Shown piece after piece: positions 28,177-37,912 of a stretch of DNA of 64,000 bases. The notes beneath the pieces are model-generated. The model saw only the letters and a list, made by a program, of their open reading frames with translations. It was not told the DNA's origin and searched no databases. Origin of the DNA: Patulibacter brassicae (GTDB taxonomy: Bacteria; Actinomycetota; Thermoleophilia; Solirubrobacterales; Solirubrobacteraceae); assembly GCF_033949425.1 (NCBI RefSeq), contig NZ_JAXAVX010000002.1, positions 496,001-560,000 of the forward strand, given 5' to 3'. Every line of letters begins with the position of its first letter. The first letter of the stretch is position 1. Both the position numbers and the translations under genes were made by a program.

Positions 28177-29088
28177 ATGGCTCAGCGCGACGTCAAGAAC
28201 CGGATCGCCTCGGTCCAGAACATCCGCAAGATCACCCGCGCGATGGAGATGGTCTCCGCCGCGCGGCTGCGCAAGGCGGAGGAGCGCGCCGCGTCGCTGC
28301 GGCCGTACGCCGACGCGCTGCGCAAGATGACCCGCCAGGCCGCCGCGGCCGCCGGCAGCGGTGAGCTGCAGTCCCAGCCGGTGCTGCAGACCCACGACGA
28401 GGAGCGCGTCGTCGCGGTCCTCTTCGTGACCGCCGACCGCGGCCTCGCGGGGGCCTTCAACTCCCAGATCCTCCGCGCCGGCCTGTCCCGCGCGGAGGAG
28501 ATCGAGGCGGAGGGCAAGGAGGTCCGGTACTACACGACCGGCCGCCGCGGCCTCTCCTCGCTGCAGTTCCGCAACCGCGCGATCGCGAGCTCCTGGACGG
28601 GCTTCACCGACAGCCCCGAGGGCAAGCACGCGAGCGAGATCGCGGAGGCGCTCGTCGGCGCGTACGTCGACGGCGAGATCGACCGCGTCGAGGTCGTCTA
28701 CAACGGCTACGTGTCGCCGCTCGTGCAGGAGGTCCGTCGCGAGACGCTCCTCCCGCTCGCCGCCGCGAGCGTCGTCGGTGAGGAGGAGTCCGACGAGGAC
28801 GCGCCCGCCGCGTCCGAGGGTGGGCACAAGGCGCTCGTGGAGTACGAGCCCGACCCGGCCGAGATCCTCGCCGAGCTCGTCCCCGAGTTCGTCGAGGTGT
28901 CGCTGCTCCGGGCGCTGCTGGAGTCCGCCGCGTCCGAGCACGGCGCGCGCATGACCGCGATGCGCAGCGCGTCGGACAACGCCGGAGAGGTGATCGACTC
29001 GCTGACGCTGGCCATGAACCGGGCCCGCCAGGCGGAGATCACGCAGGAGATCATGGAAGTCGTCGCGGGCGCCGAGGCGCTGAGCTGA
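28177..29088 (+). CDS. atpG: ATP synthase F1 subunit gamma
   Basis: 303 residues. The terminal coiled-coil helices have the family signatures: NRIASVQNIRKITRAMEMVSAARLRKAE at the start and ARMTAMRSASDNAGEVIDSLTLAMNRARQAEITQEI at the end. An acidic insert (EEESDEDAPA, near residue 200-210) precedes the last helix. Actinobacterial gamma subunits often carry extra loops here. It is the central rotor shaft. The ATG at 28177 is 26 nt after atpA. Confidence 0.96.
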   Translation: MAQRDVKNRIASVQNIRKITRAMEMVSAARLRKAEERAASLRPYADALRKMTRQAAAAAGSGELQSQPVLQTHDEERVVAVLFVTADRGLAGAFNSQILRAGLSRAEEIEAEGKEVRYYTTGRRGLSSLQFRNRAIASSWTGFTDSPEGKHASEIAEALVGAYVDGEIDRVEVVYNGYVSPLVQEVRRETLLPLAAASVVGEEESDEDAPAASEGGHKALVEYEPDPAEILAELVPEFVEVSLLRALLESAASEHGARMTAMRSASDNAGEVIDSLTLAMNRARQAEITQEIMEVVAGAEALS

Positions 29089-29126
29089 GCCGGACCAGCG
29101 CCGGAATCGATTTGGAGAAGGAACTG

Positions 29127-30539
<1,413 letters not shown>

Positions 30540-30544
30540 TCGCC

Positions 30545-30958
30545 GTGGCCCACACGCCGTTCCGCGTCGACGTCCTCACGCCCACCGGGGAGCTCTTCTC
30601 CGGTGAGGTCGAGCAGGTCTCGACCCGCACGGTCGCGGGCGAGATCGGCATCCTCGCCAAGCACGCCCCGCTCCTGGGCCGGCTCGAGCCGGCGGAGCTG
30701 CGCCTGACGCAGCCCGGGGGCGAGGTGACGCGCTTCGTGCAGGTCGGCGGCTACGTGCAGGTCGCCAAGGAGGGCGTCCTCCTCCTCGTCGACGAGGCCT
30801 ACCCCGTCGACGAGTACTCCGCCGAGGACGCGAAGAAGCGCCAGGTCGAGGCCGACGAGCGCCTCGCCGGCGCGACCGAGGGGACCGAGCAGCACCGCCT
30901 CGCGCTCGCCGGCAAGCGCCGCGCGGACGCCCTGGTCCGGCTCGCCGACCGGCTCTAG
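30545..30958 (+). CDS. atpC: ATP synthase F1 subunit epsilon
   Basis: 137 residues. The N-terminal beta-sandwich has GELFSGEVEQVSTRTVAGEIGILAKHAPLL. The C-terminal helices (about 90-135) are complete, so an inhibitory arm is possible. The GTG at 30545 is 5 nt after atpD. It is the last gene of the operon and is followed by a strong terminator. Confidence 0.95.
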   Translation: MAHTPFRVDVLTPTGELFSGEVEQVSTRTVAGEIGILAKHAPLLGRLEPAELRLTQPGGEVTRFVQVGGYVQVAKEGVLLLVDEAYPVDEYSAEDAKKRQVEADERLAGATEGTEQHRLALAGKRRADALVRLADRL

Positions 30959-30987
30959 CCGATCGGCGCGTCGGCGCCGCGTCCCAG

Positions 30988-31025
30988 AACGACGACGGGC
31001 GGCCTCCGGGCCGCCCGTCGTCGTT
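30988..31025 (+). terminator. Strong terminator at the end of the atp operon
   Basis: Perfect 17-bp stem, arms 30988-31004 and 31009-31025, with a TCCG loop. It can also serve the minus-strand small gene that ends at 31087. Confidence 0.9.
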
Positions 31026-31086
31026 CCTGCGCCACCCGCGCGGGGCGCGCCGCGGCCACCGGTGCGGCGGCCGCGACGGGGCGCTC

Positions 31087-31221
31087 CTAGAAGCCGCCGC
31101 CGTTGGAGTTGTAGATGATCGCCAGGAACATCCCGGCGAACGTCACCACGGTCGCGGCCGAGAAGCCCCAGAGGGTCGGGGTGACCTTGACGGACTCGTG
31201 CGGATCGTGCTCGTCGCTCAT
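31087..31221 (-). CDS. 44-residue single-span membrane protein, function unknown
   Basis: Reads MSDEHDPHESVKVTP, then a hydrophobic helix (about residues 16-38), then YNSNGGGF. It has a short acidic/His-rich cytosolic N-terminus and a Gly-rich end. It runs convergently to the atp operon, with the shared hairpin at 30988 beyond its stop. GC-rich third positions and a sensible protein support a real gene. I do not recognise the family. An accessory peptide of a respiratory complex would have this shape, but that is only a suggestion. Confidence 0.6.
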   Translation of the reverse strand: MSDEHDPHESVKVTPTLWGFSAATVVTFAGMFLAIIYNSNGGGF

Positions 31222-31325
31222 GCGCGCATCCTCGCACGCGCGCGCGACGAGCGCCGGCGCGCCGCCGATCCGAGTGGCGCGCCACCCCTGCGCGACGGGG
31301 TGGACCACCCATCTGACCGCATCCC

Positions 31326-31331
31326 TATCCT
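31326..31331 (+). promoter_or_regulatory. -10 element, leaderless start of M20 peptidase gene
   Basis: TATCCT ends 7 nt before the ATG at 31339. Confidence 0.55.
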
Positions 31332-31338
31332 TCCCGCG

Positions 31339-32460
31339 ATGGACGAACGGCTGCTCGCGGAGCGGCTGGTCGGGTACGACACCTCGCATCCGGACGGCCT
31401 CCGTGCTGCCGGCGGGTTCGTCAAGGGCTGGCTGGAGTCGCACGGGATCGACGCGGTCGATCACGATCACGAGGGACTCCCGGTCCTGCTGGCGGAGATC
31501 GGGCCCTCCGACGGCCCGACGATCATCCTCCACGGGCACCTCGACGTGGTCCCGGCGCAGCCGTCGCAGTTCGTCCCGCGCGTCGAGGGGGACCGGCTCA
31601 TCGGGCGCGGCGCCTACGACATGAAGGGCGGGCTGGCCGCGATGCTCTGCGCCGTCCGCGACGCGGTGGACCGCGCGCGCACGCGCGTGCAGCTCGTCGT
31701 CGTGCCGGACGAGGAGAGCGAGCAGGTCGACCACCGCTCGACGGATGCGCTCGTGCGCGCCGGCGTGCTCCGCGGGGACTTCGCGATCACCGGCGAGCCG
31801 ACGCAGCTGCAGATCGGGGTCCAGGCCAAGGGCGTGCTGGCGCTGAAGGCCGCGGTGCACGGCACGAGCGCCCACGGGTCGACGCCGTGGCTCGGCGACA
31901 ACGCGATCCTGAAGGCCTTCGACGCGTTCCGGCGAATCGAGACCCTGCCGTTCAGCCAGGAGAGCAGCGAGCTCTACGAGCGCCCCTCGATCAACCTCGC
32001 GCGGATCTCCGGGGGCGAGGCGTTCAACATGGTCCCCGACTGCTGCGAGATCACCGTCGACATCCGGTACGTGCCGGGGCAGGATCCCGCGGAGATCCTG
32101 CGCCAGATCCGGACGGTCCCCGACCTCGAGGTCCTGCGGGTGCTCGAGCGCGGCCCGGCGATCGTCTCGCGCGCGAACCCCTACGTCGTGGCGCTGCGCG
32201 AGGCGCTGCGCGACGTCAGCGGCGGCGACGAGCGGATCGGCTTGCCGGTCGGCCGGGACGGCGCCTCCGACGCGTTCGCGTTCCTCGAGGCCGGGATCCC
32301 CGCCGTGGAGTGCGGACCCGAGGGCGCCGGGCACCACGGCCCGGACGAGTGGGTGTCGATCCCGTCGCTGGCCCGCTATCGCGAGGCGCTCGTGCGCCTC
32401 CTCACCACCGATCCGGTCGCCGTCGCCCCGGCACCGACGACCGCCGAGGCCCGTCGTTGA
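31339..32460 (+). CDS. M20-family metallohydrolase (ArgE/DapE/carboxypeptidase type)
   Basis: 373 residues. Metal-binding motifs are in place: HGHLDVVP (near residue 74), GRGAYDMKGG with bridging Asp, DEESEQ with the catalytic Glu pair, and the C-terminal GAGHHGPDEWVS histidine. A dimerisation domain lies at about 165-280. Such enzymes remove N-acyl groups or C-terminal amino acids using two zinc or cobalt ions. The exact substrate (acetylornithine, succinyl-diaminopimelate or a dipeptide) cannot be decided. Its stop overlaps the start of the LCP gene. Confidence 0.88.
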   Translation: MDERLLAERLVGYDTSHPDGLRAAGGFVKGWLESHGIDAVDHDHEGLPVLLAEIGPSDGPTIILHGHLDVVPAQPSQFVPRVEGDRLIGRGAYDMKGGLAAMLCAVRDAVDRARTRVQLVVVPDEESEQVDHRSTDALVRAGVLRGDFAITGEPTQLQIGVQAKGVLALKAAVHGTSAHGSTPWLGDNAILKAFDAFRRIETLPFSQESSELYERPSINLARISGGEAFNMVPDCCEITVDIRYVPGQDPAEILRQIRTVPDLEVLRVLERGPAIVSRANPYVVALREALRDVSGGDERIGLPVGRDGASDAFAFLEAGIPAVECGPEGAGHHGPDEWVSIPSLARYREALVRLLTTDPVAVAPAPTTAEARR

Positions 32461-33968
32461 GCTCGCTGTCCGTCCGCCCGCCCCGCCCGGGGATCGGCTT
32501 CGGCCTCCGCATCCTGCTGGCGGGCATCGTCGTGCTCGCCTTCGCCGGCGCGGCGGTCGCCACGACCGTCGAGAACGAGGCGAAGAAGTCGATCGAGGCG
32601 CTCGACCCCGAGCGCACCCAGGTCAAGGGCCTCGAGGGGGTCCTGGCGGACGTCGAGCCCGGCAAGCCGCAGACGGTGCTGCTCGTCGGCGACGACCGAC
32701 GGCTCTCCGACGACAAGTCGACGCCCACGCGGTCCGACACGATGATCCTCCTGCGGCTGGATCCCGACGCGAACGCGACGACGATGCTCTCGCTGCCGCG
32801 CGACCTGCTCATCGACCTCGGGGGCGGGCGCCAGAAGCTCAACGACTCCTACACCCGCGGGCCGCGGCAGCTCATCCGGACGATCCAGACGATGCTCTCG
32901 ACGCCGGGCGAGGAGTTCCTCATCCACCACTACGTGTCGATCCGCTTCGGCGCGTTCTCCCGCGCGGTGAACTTCTTCGGCTGCTTCTACGCCGACATCG
33001 ACCGCAAGTACTTCAACCCGCCGAACTCGGGCTACGCGAAGATCGACGTTCCGTCGGGCTACCAGCGGATGTGCGGCGAGGACTCGCTGGACTACGTGCG
33101 CTTCCGCCACACCGACAGCGACCTCGTGCGCGAGGCGCGCCAGACGAACTACCTCGCCGAGGCGCGCGCGCAGATCGCCAACTCGAAGCTCCTCGGCGAG
33201 CGCAACAACCTGCTGCGGGCGATCAACCGCTACATCAAGACCGACATCGGCACGCCGCGCGGCTTGCTCGGCGTGGTGCGGCTCGCCGTCGACGTCGCCG
33301 GCAAGCCGACGTCGAAGGTGAAGCTCCAGGTCGCCGACGCCGGCGACCGCACGAACGTCGTGACGACGCCCGCGGCGCTGGCCCGCGCCGCGCGCCAGTT
33401 CCTGCACCCGGCCTCCGTGCCGGGCCGCCGCGCCCGCGAGGCGCGCGACGAGGCGGCGAAGACCGGTGCCCGACCGGCCCGCCGTCAGGCGCGGCGCAAG
33501 AAGGCCCGCACCCCGGACTCGCTCTTCGCCAATCCGATGGCGGCACGCCAGGCGATCCAGCAGTCCGACATCGTCAAGGACGCGCAGATGCCCGTCTACT
33601 ACCCGAGCCTCATGACGAAGCGCGGGAACTACCGGGCGCAGGACTCCCGCGGCTACGACATCCGCAGTCCCGGCGGACGCACCTACCCGTGGCGGGGCTA
33701 CCGGATCGTCGTCGCCGACCCCGGCGTCGGGCAGTACTACGGCGTCCAGGGCCTCACGTGGGACGACCCGCCGATCCTGAAGCTCGCCGACGACGAGGAG
33801 CGCATCGGCGGACGGACCTGGCTCGTGCAGTACGACGGCAAGCAGATCCGCCGCCTCATGTGGACGTCGGGCCGCGGGACGTACTGGATCAGCAACACGC
33901 TCTCCAACGAGCTGACCAACGCGGAGATGCGCGCGCTCGCGCGCTCGTTCACCCGCTACTCGTCGTAG
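32457..33968 (+). CDS. LytR-CpsA-Psr (LCP) family cell-wall glycopolymer ligase
   Basis: 503 residues. A single N-terminal anchor helix (about 13-37) precedes the extracellular LCP domain (about 75-260), with TVLLVGDDRR, TRSDTMILLRLDP, LSLPRDL and the KLNDSYTRG motif, whose Arg/Asp residues bind the polyprenyl pyrophosphate. A basic linker (about 325-350) and a C-terminal domain follow. It attaches glycopolymers to peptidoglycan at the cell surface. The start is a TTG overlapping the preceding stop (TTGA); no better start exists nearby. Sugar-nucleotide genes follow, fitting cell-wall polymer assembly. Confidence 0.88.
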   Translation: MSSLSVRPPRPGIGFGLRILLAGIVVLAFAGAAVATTVENEAKKSIEALDPERTQVKGLEGVLADVEPGKPQTVLLVGDDRRLSDDKSTPTRSDTMILLRLDPDANATTMLSLPRDLLIDLGGGRQKLNDSYTRGPRQLIRTIQTMLSTPGEEFLIHHYVSIRFGAFSRAVNFFGCFYADIDRKYFNPPNSGYAKIDVPSGYQRMCGEDSLDYVRFRHTDSDLVREARQTNYLAEARAQIANSKLLGERNNLLRAINRYIKTDIGTPRGLLGVVRLAVDVAGKPTSKVKLQVADAGDRTNVVTTPAALARAARQFLHPASVPGRRAREARDEAAKTGARPARRQARRKKARTPDSLFANPMAARQAIQQSDIVKDAQMPVYYPSLMTKRGNYRAQDSRGYDIRSPGGRTYPWRGYRIVVADPGVGQYYGVQGLTWDDPPILKLADDEERIGGRTWLVQYDGKQIRRLMWTSGRGTYWISNTLSNELTNAEMRALARSFTRYSS

Positions 33969-33991
33969 GCCTCCGGACCGGGCGGGGCGTG

Positions 33992-33997
33992 TAGCCT
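33992..33997 (+). promoter_or_regulatory. -10 element, near-leaderless start of UDP-glucose dehydrogenase gene
   Basis: TAGCCT ends 10 nt before the ATG at 34008. Confidence 0.5.
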
Positions 33998-34007
33998 CCC
34001 CGGTCTC

Positions 34008-35372
34008 ATGTCCGCTGAACGAGAGCCCGTCGGTGTCATCGGCACCGGCTACGTCGGGTTGGTCACCGCGGTCGGCTTCGCCGAGCTCGGGTCCGACGTG
34101 GTCTGCGTCGACATCGACGCCGAGAAGATCGCGCGGTTGAACCGGGGGGAGATCCCGATCTACGAGCCCGGCCTGGCCGAGCTCGTGGAGAAGAACCGCG
34201 AGCGGCTGACGTTCACGACCGACATCTCGGTCGCGCTGGACCGCGCCCGGCTGCTCTTCGTCGCCGTCGGCACCCCGCCGACGTACTCCGGCGACGCCGA
34301 CCTCTCCGCCGTCCACGCGGTCGTCGGTGCGATGCCGGCCTCCGACCGCCACGCGCTCGTCATGAAGTCGACGGTCCCCGTCGGCACCGGCGAGGCGATC
34401 AAGCGCGTGTTCGCGGAGCAGGGCAAGTCGGGCTTCCGCTACGTGTCGTGCCCGGAGTTCCTCAAGGAGGGCACCGCGGTCAGCGACTTCCTCGCGCCGG
34501 ATCGCGTCGTCGTCGGCGACGACGGCGACTGGGCCGGCGACGCGGTCGTCGAGCTCTACCGCCCGCTGCTCGTCCCGGACGAGGGCGGCAACGGCCCCGG
34601 CCAGCTCGTGCGCACCGACATCGCGTCGGCGGAGATGGTGAAGCTCGCCTCGAACGCCTTCCTCGCGACGAAGATCTCGTTCATCAACGAGATCGCGAAC
34701 GTCTGCGAGGAGACCGGTGCCGACGTCGTCGAGGTCGCCCGCGGCATGGGCCTCGACGAGCGGATCGGCCCGAAGTTCCTCAACGCGGGGATCGGCTTCG
34801 GCGGCTCGTGCTTCCCGAAGGACGTCACCGCGCTGAAGCAGCTCGCCGGCAACTCCGGCTACCACTTCCAGCTCCTGAACTCGGTCATCGAGGTCAACGA
34901 GCTCCAGAAGCGCCGCGTCATCGGCAAGCTCGAGAAGCACCTCGGGACGCTCATCGGCAAGCGGATCGCGCTGCTGGGCCTCGCGTTCAAGCCGAACACC
35001 GACGACATGCGCGAGGCGTCCTCGCTCGTGCTCAGCGCGCGGCTGCAGGCCGCCGGCGCGGAGGTCACCGCCTTCGACCCGATCGCGTCGGAGATCGCCG
35101 CCCCGATGCTGCGCGGCGTGACGCTCGCCGACGACGCGATCACCGCCGCGCGCGGCGCCGACGCCGTCGTGCTCGTCACGGAGTGGCAGGAGTTCCGCGA
35201 TCTCGACCTCGCCGAGCTGCGCTCGGTGATGGCCGGCGACGTCCTCATCGACGGGCGCAACGCGCTGGACGGGGACGCCGCGGCGTCGGCGGGCCTGCGG
35301 TACGAGGGCATCGGCCGCCGGGCGCTGACGGCCGAGCCGGGCCGCCCCGTCAGCACGGTGGCGGGCGCCTGA
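34008..35372 (+). CDS. UDP-glucose 6-dehydrogenase
   Basis: 454 residues. N-terminal NAD domain VGVIGTGYVGLVTAVGFA, catalytic Cys268 in GFGGSCFPKD, the KLASNAFLATKISFINE helix, and C-terminal GLAFKPNTDDMREASS. It oxidises UDP-glucose to UDP-glucuronate with two NAD. Specificity for UDP-glucose over UDP-ManNAc or GDP-mannose is inferred from the family majority. It heads a cluster with two nucleotidyltransferases and PGI/PMI, so uronic acid- or mannose-containing surface glycans are likely. Confidence 0.9.
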   Translation: MSAEREPVGVIGTGYVGLVTAVGFAELGSDVVCVDIDAEKIARLNRGEIPIYEPGLAELVEKNRERLTFTTDISVALDRARLLFVAVGTPPTYSGDADLSAVHAVVGAMPASDRHALVMKSTVPVGTGEAIKRVFAEQGKSGFRYVSCPEFLKEGTAVSDFLAPDRVVVGDDGDWAGDAVVELYRPLLVPDEGGNGPGQLVRTDIASAEMVKLASNAFLATKISFINEIANVCEETGADVVEVARGMGLDERIGPKFLNAGIGFGGSCFPKDVTALKQLAGNSGYHFQLLNSVIEVNELQKRRVIGKLEKHLGTLIGKRIALLGLAFKPNTDDMREASSLVLSARLQAAGAEVTAFDPIASEIAAPMLRGVTLADDAITAARGADAVVLVTEWQEFRDLDLAELRSVMAGDVLIDGRNALDGDAAASAGLRYEGIGRRALTAEPGRPVSTVAGA

Positions 35373-35374
35373 CC

Positions 35375-36487
35375 GTGGGCGCGCAGGCCGTCATCCTCGT
35401 CGGCGGGAAGGGCACCCGCCTGCGGCCCCTGACCTCCAACCGGCCCAAGCCGATCGTCCCCCTCGTGGACCGGCCGTTCATGGCCTACATGCTCGAGTGG
35501 GTCGCCGCGCACGGCGTGACCGACGTCGTCATGTGCTGCGGGTTCCTCGCCGACGAGATGGTGCGGGAGATCGGTGACGGCGAGCGGTTCGGCCTCTCGA
35601 TCACGTGGGTCGAGGAGCCCGAGCCCCGCGGGACCGCCGGCGCGCTCTGGTACGCCGAGCCGCACCTGCGCGACGAGCGCTTCCTCATGCTCAACGGCGA
35701 CGTCCTGACGGACATGGACCTCTCCGCGCAGCTCGCGCAGCACGAGCGCTCCGGCGCCCGGGGCACGCTCGCGCTCGTGCCGGTCGAGGACCCGACCGCC
35801 TACGGGCTCGTGCGGCTGAACGACGACCACTCGGTGCGGGGCTTCCTCGAGAAGCCGACGCCCGAGCAGATCGACACGGACCTCATCTCCGCCGGCGCCT
35901 ACGTGCTGGACCGCTCGATCTTCGACCTCATCCCCCAGGGCCGGCTCGTCTCGATCGAGCGCGAGGTCTGGCCGCGGCTCGTCGGCGAAGGCCTCTACGG
36001 CTGCGTGCACCGCGGTCGCTACTGGATGGACATCGGGACGCCGCAGCGGTACCTCGAGGCGACGCAGGACATCCTCTTCTGGCGCGTGCGCACCCAGGTC
36101 GCCGAGCGGCTGCGCGACGGCCCGGTCGCCCCGTCGGCCGAGGTCGGTGAGCAGACGGTCGTCGACCGCGCGTCGCTCGTGGACGAGGGGGCGCGGATCG
36201 GCGCCCGCGTCGCGATCGGGGCCGGCTCGGTCGTCGGCGTCGGCGCGGAGGTCGCCGACGACGTCATCCTGGAGAACGCGGTCGTGCTCGCGGGCGCCCG
36301 CGTCGGCCAGCGGGCGCGCCTGCGCGACTGCGTGGTCGGCGTCGGCGCGACGATCGGCGCGGGCGTCGTCCTCGGCGACCACGCGATGGTCGGCGACGGC
36401 GCGTTCGTGGGGGAGGGCAACGCGCTCTCCCACGGGATGCGGCTGGCGCCCGGCGCGCGCCTCGAGCCCTCCACCGTCTGGTTCTGA
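35375..36487 (+). CDS. Sugar-nucleotide pyrophosphorylase with left-handed beta-helix (mannose-1-phosphate guanylyltransferase-like)
   Basis: 370 residues. The nucleotidyltransferase domain (about 1-240) has ILVGGKGTRLRPLTSNRPKP, LNGDVLTDMDL and the GTA fold. The C-terminal hexapeptide-repeat beta-helix (about 250-365) has VIGAGSVVGVG-type repeats. Two-domain architecture resembles eukaryotic-type GDP-mannose or glucose-1-phosphate enzymes. The GTG at 35375 is 2 nt after the previous stop. The base and sugar cannot be fixed from sequence. Mannose is favoured because PGI/PMI is adjacent. Confidence 0.83.
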   Translation: MGAQAVILVGGKGTRLRPLTSNRPKPIVPLVDRPFMAYMLEWVAAHGVTDVVMCCGFLADEMVREIGDGERFGLSITWVEEPEPRGTAGALWYAEPHLRDERFLMLNGDVLTDMDLSAQLAQHERSGARGTLALVPVEDPTAYGLVRLNDDHSVRGFLEKPTPEQIDTDLISAGAYVLDRSIFDLIPQGRLVSIEREVWPRLVGEGLYGCVHRGRYWMDIGTPQRYLEATQDILFWRVRTQVAERLRDGPVAPSAEVGEQTVVDRASLVDEGARIGARVAIGAGSVVGVGAEVADDVILENAVVLAGARVGQRARLRDCVVGVGATIGAGVVLGDHAMVGDGAFVGEGNALSHGMRLAPGARLEPSTVWF

Positions 36488-36542
36488 CGCCCGCCGGACC
36501 CGGGCGCGGTCGGGTCCCGTCCGGTCTGCGATGCTGCGGCGG

Positions 36543-37604
36543 ATGAGCGAGACCCCCTTGGACGCCGCGGCGATCGCCGCGGTCGATCCCACCGACCAGA
36601 TCGGCGACGTCCTGTCGATCGGCGACCACCTCCGCGACGCGATGTGGAAGGCCGAGTCCGCGGGCCTGGGGCGCTGGGACAGCCCGGGCGGGCTCGTGGT
36701 GGCGGGCATGGGCGGTTCCGCGCACGGCGGGATCCTCGCGCGCGCCGCGCTCGCCGACCAGGCGGGCCGGCCGCTCCTGGCCGCACGCGGCTACGAGCTG
36801 CCGCCGTGGACGACCGACGACACGACGGTCCTCTGCGCGAGCTACAGCGGCGACACGGAGGAGACGCTCGCGTGCTTCGAGGCCGCGGGCGTCATCGGCG
36901 CGCCGCGGGTGGTCGTGACCTCCGGCGGCGAGCTGGCGCGGCTCGCTCGCGAGGAGGGCGTCCCGGTGATCCCCGTCGCCGGTGGCCTGCAGCCGCGCGC
37001 CGCGGTCGGCTACCTGTTCGTCGCCGTGCTCGAGGCCGCCGCGGCCTGCGGGGTCGGGCCCTCGATGCGGACGGAGATCGACGTCGCCGCCGGCGCCCTG
37101 GACGCGCTGGGACGCGAGTGGGGCCCGGCGGGGGCCGAGGACGGCGAGGCGAAGGCGCTGGCGCGCGCGCTGCACGGGACGATCCCGGTCGTCACCGGGA
37201 TCGGCCCGACGACGGCGCCGGTCGCCTACCGCTGGAAGTGCCAGATCAACGAGAACGCCGAGGTCCCGGCGTTCGCGAGCGACCTGCCCGAGGCGAACCA
37301 CAACGAGATCGTCGGCTGGGGCGGGGCGAAGGGCGTCGGCCCGTTCTCGTCGGTCCTGCTGGAGGACTGCGACGCGCACCCGCGACTCGTCCGTCGCGCC
37401 GAGCTCACGAGCGAGCTCATCGCGCCCCAGGCGGCCGGCATCCACCGCGTCCGCTCGCGCGGCGAGACCGGGATCGAGCGCGTGCTCTCGCTCGTCCTGC
37501 TGGGCGATCTCGTGTCGGTGTACCTCGCCGCGCTGCGCGGGGTGGACCCCGAGCCGGTCGCCGTGATCGGCCGCCTGAAGGAGCAGCTCGCCGTCGAGGC
37601 CTGA
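36543..37604 (+). CDS. Bifunctional phosphoglucose/phosphomannose isomerase
   Basis: 353 residues with two SIS domains. The family signature is clear: VAGMGGSAHGG near residue 54, CASYSGDTEET near 98, and LPEANHNEIVGW near 250, whose Glu and His are catalytic. It interconverts fructose-6-P with glucose-6-P and mannose-6-P, feeding GDP-mannose synthesis by the neighbouring nucleotidyltransferases. The ATG at 36543 was chosen over one at 36531 from the local start pattern (GATGCT hexamer 8 nt upstream). The stop codon lies inside the left arm of a long palindrome. Confidence 0.9.
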   Translation: MSETPLDAAAIAAVDPTDQIGDVLSIGDHLRDAMWKAESAGLGRWDSPGGLVVAGMGGSAHGGILARAALADQAGRPLLAARGYELPPWTTDDTTVLCASYSGDTEETLACFEAAGVIGAPRVVVTSGGELARLAREEGVPVIPVAGGLQPRAAVGYLFVAVLEAAAACGVGPSMRTEIDVAAGALDALGREWGPAGAEDGEAKALARALHGTIPVVTGIGPTTAPVAYRWKCQINENAEVPAFASDLPEANHNEIVGWGGAKGVGPFSSVLLEDCDAHPRLVRRAELTSELIAPQAAGIHRVRSRGETGIERVLSLVLLGDLVSVYLAALRGVDPEPVAVIGRLKEQLAVEA

Positions 37605-37762
37605 GCCTGGATCCACCGATCCTCGGGTCGCCTCGCCGCCGATGACCGGCGACGGTGCCCACGCCACCGGATCCGATGGTCACCGACCGTCATCACCGGT
37701 GGCCCGGGCACCGTCTTGGTCCTCGACGCCGAGGCTCGGCCGATCATCGGTGGATCCAGGCT
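37604..37762 (+). repeat. 159-bp imperfect palindrome (foldback element or giant hairpin)
   Basis: Three separated inverted segments share one centre at 37683. These are AGCCTGGATCCACCGAT (37604-37620) with 37746-37762, GACGGTGCCC (37651-37660) with 37706-37715, and GCCACCGG (37663-37670) with 37696-37703. The stretches between them also align loosely in antiparallel, so RNA or DNA could fold into one long stem. It occupies half of the only gene-free stretch over 300 bp. The outer words recur, joined, at 6223-6245. No open reading frame in it looks real. Confidence 0.8.
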
Positions 37763-37896
37763 GAGCCCGGGTCCGCCGATCCGCGGGGCGCGGGGGAGGA
37801 TCGAGGACGAGCGTCCGCCGGGGGCGCGGGAAGCACCGGGGCGGCGGGTGGTTCCGCGTGCCCCGGTGGGAAACACGGACGGGGCGGGGCGTGCGC
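37763..37896. other. Remainder of the 308-bp gap before the second pyrophosphorylase gene
   Basis: GC-rich sequence with a GGATCGAGGACGAGCGTCC stretch and G runs. I see no gene, riboswitch or clear hairpin here beyond the -10 hexamer at its end. Confidence 0.5.
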
Positions 37897-37902
37897 TAGC
37901 GT
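37897..37902 (+). promoter_or_regulatory. -10 element, near-leaderless start of second pyrophosphorylase gene
   Basis: TAGCGT ends 10 nt before the ATG at 37913. Confidence 0.5.
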
Positions 37903-37912
37903 TCCCGCCCTC

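Noticed and set aside
37604..37912. Insertion sequence in the PGI/PMI-pyrophosphorylase gap
   Set aside because: There is no transposase-like frame and the region is too short. It is recorded as a palindromic repeat instead.
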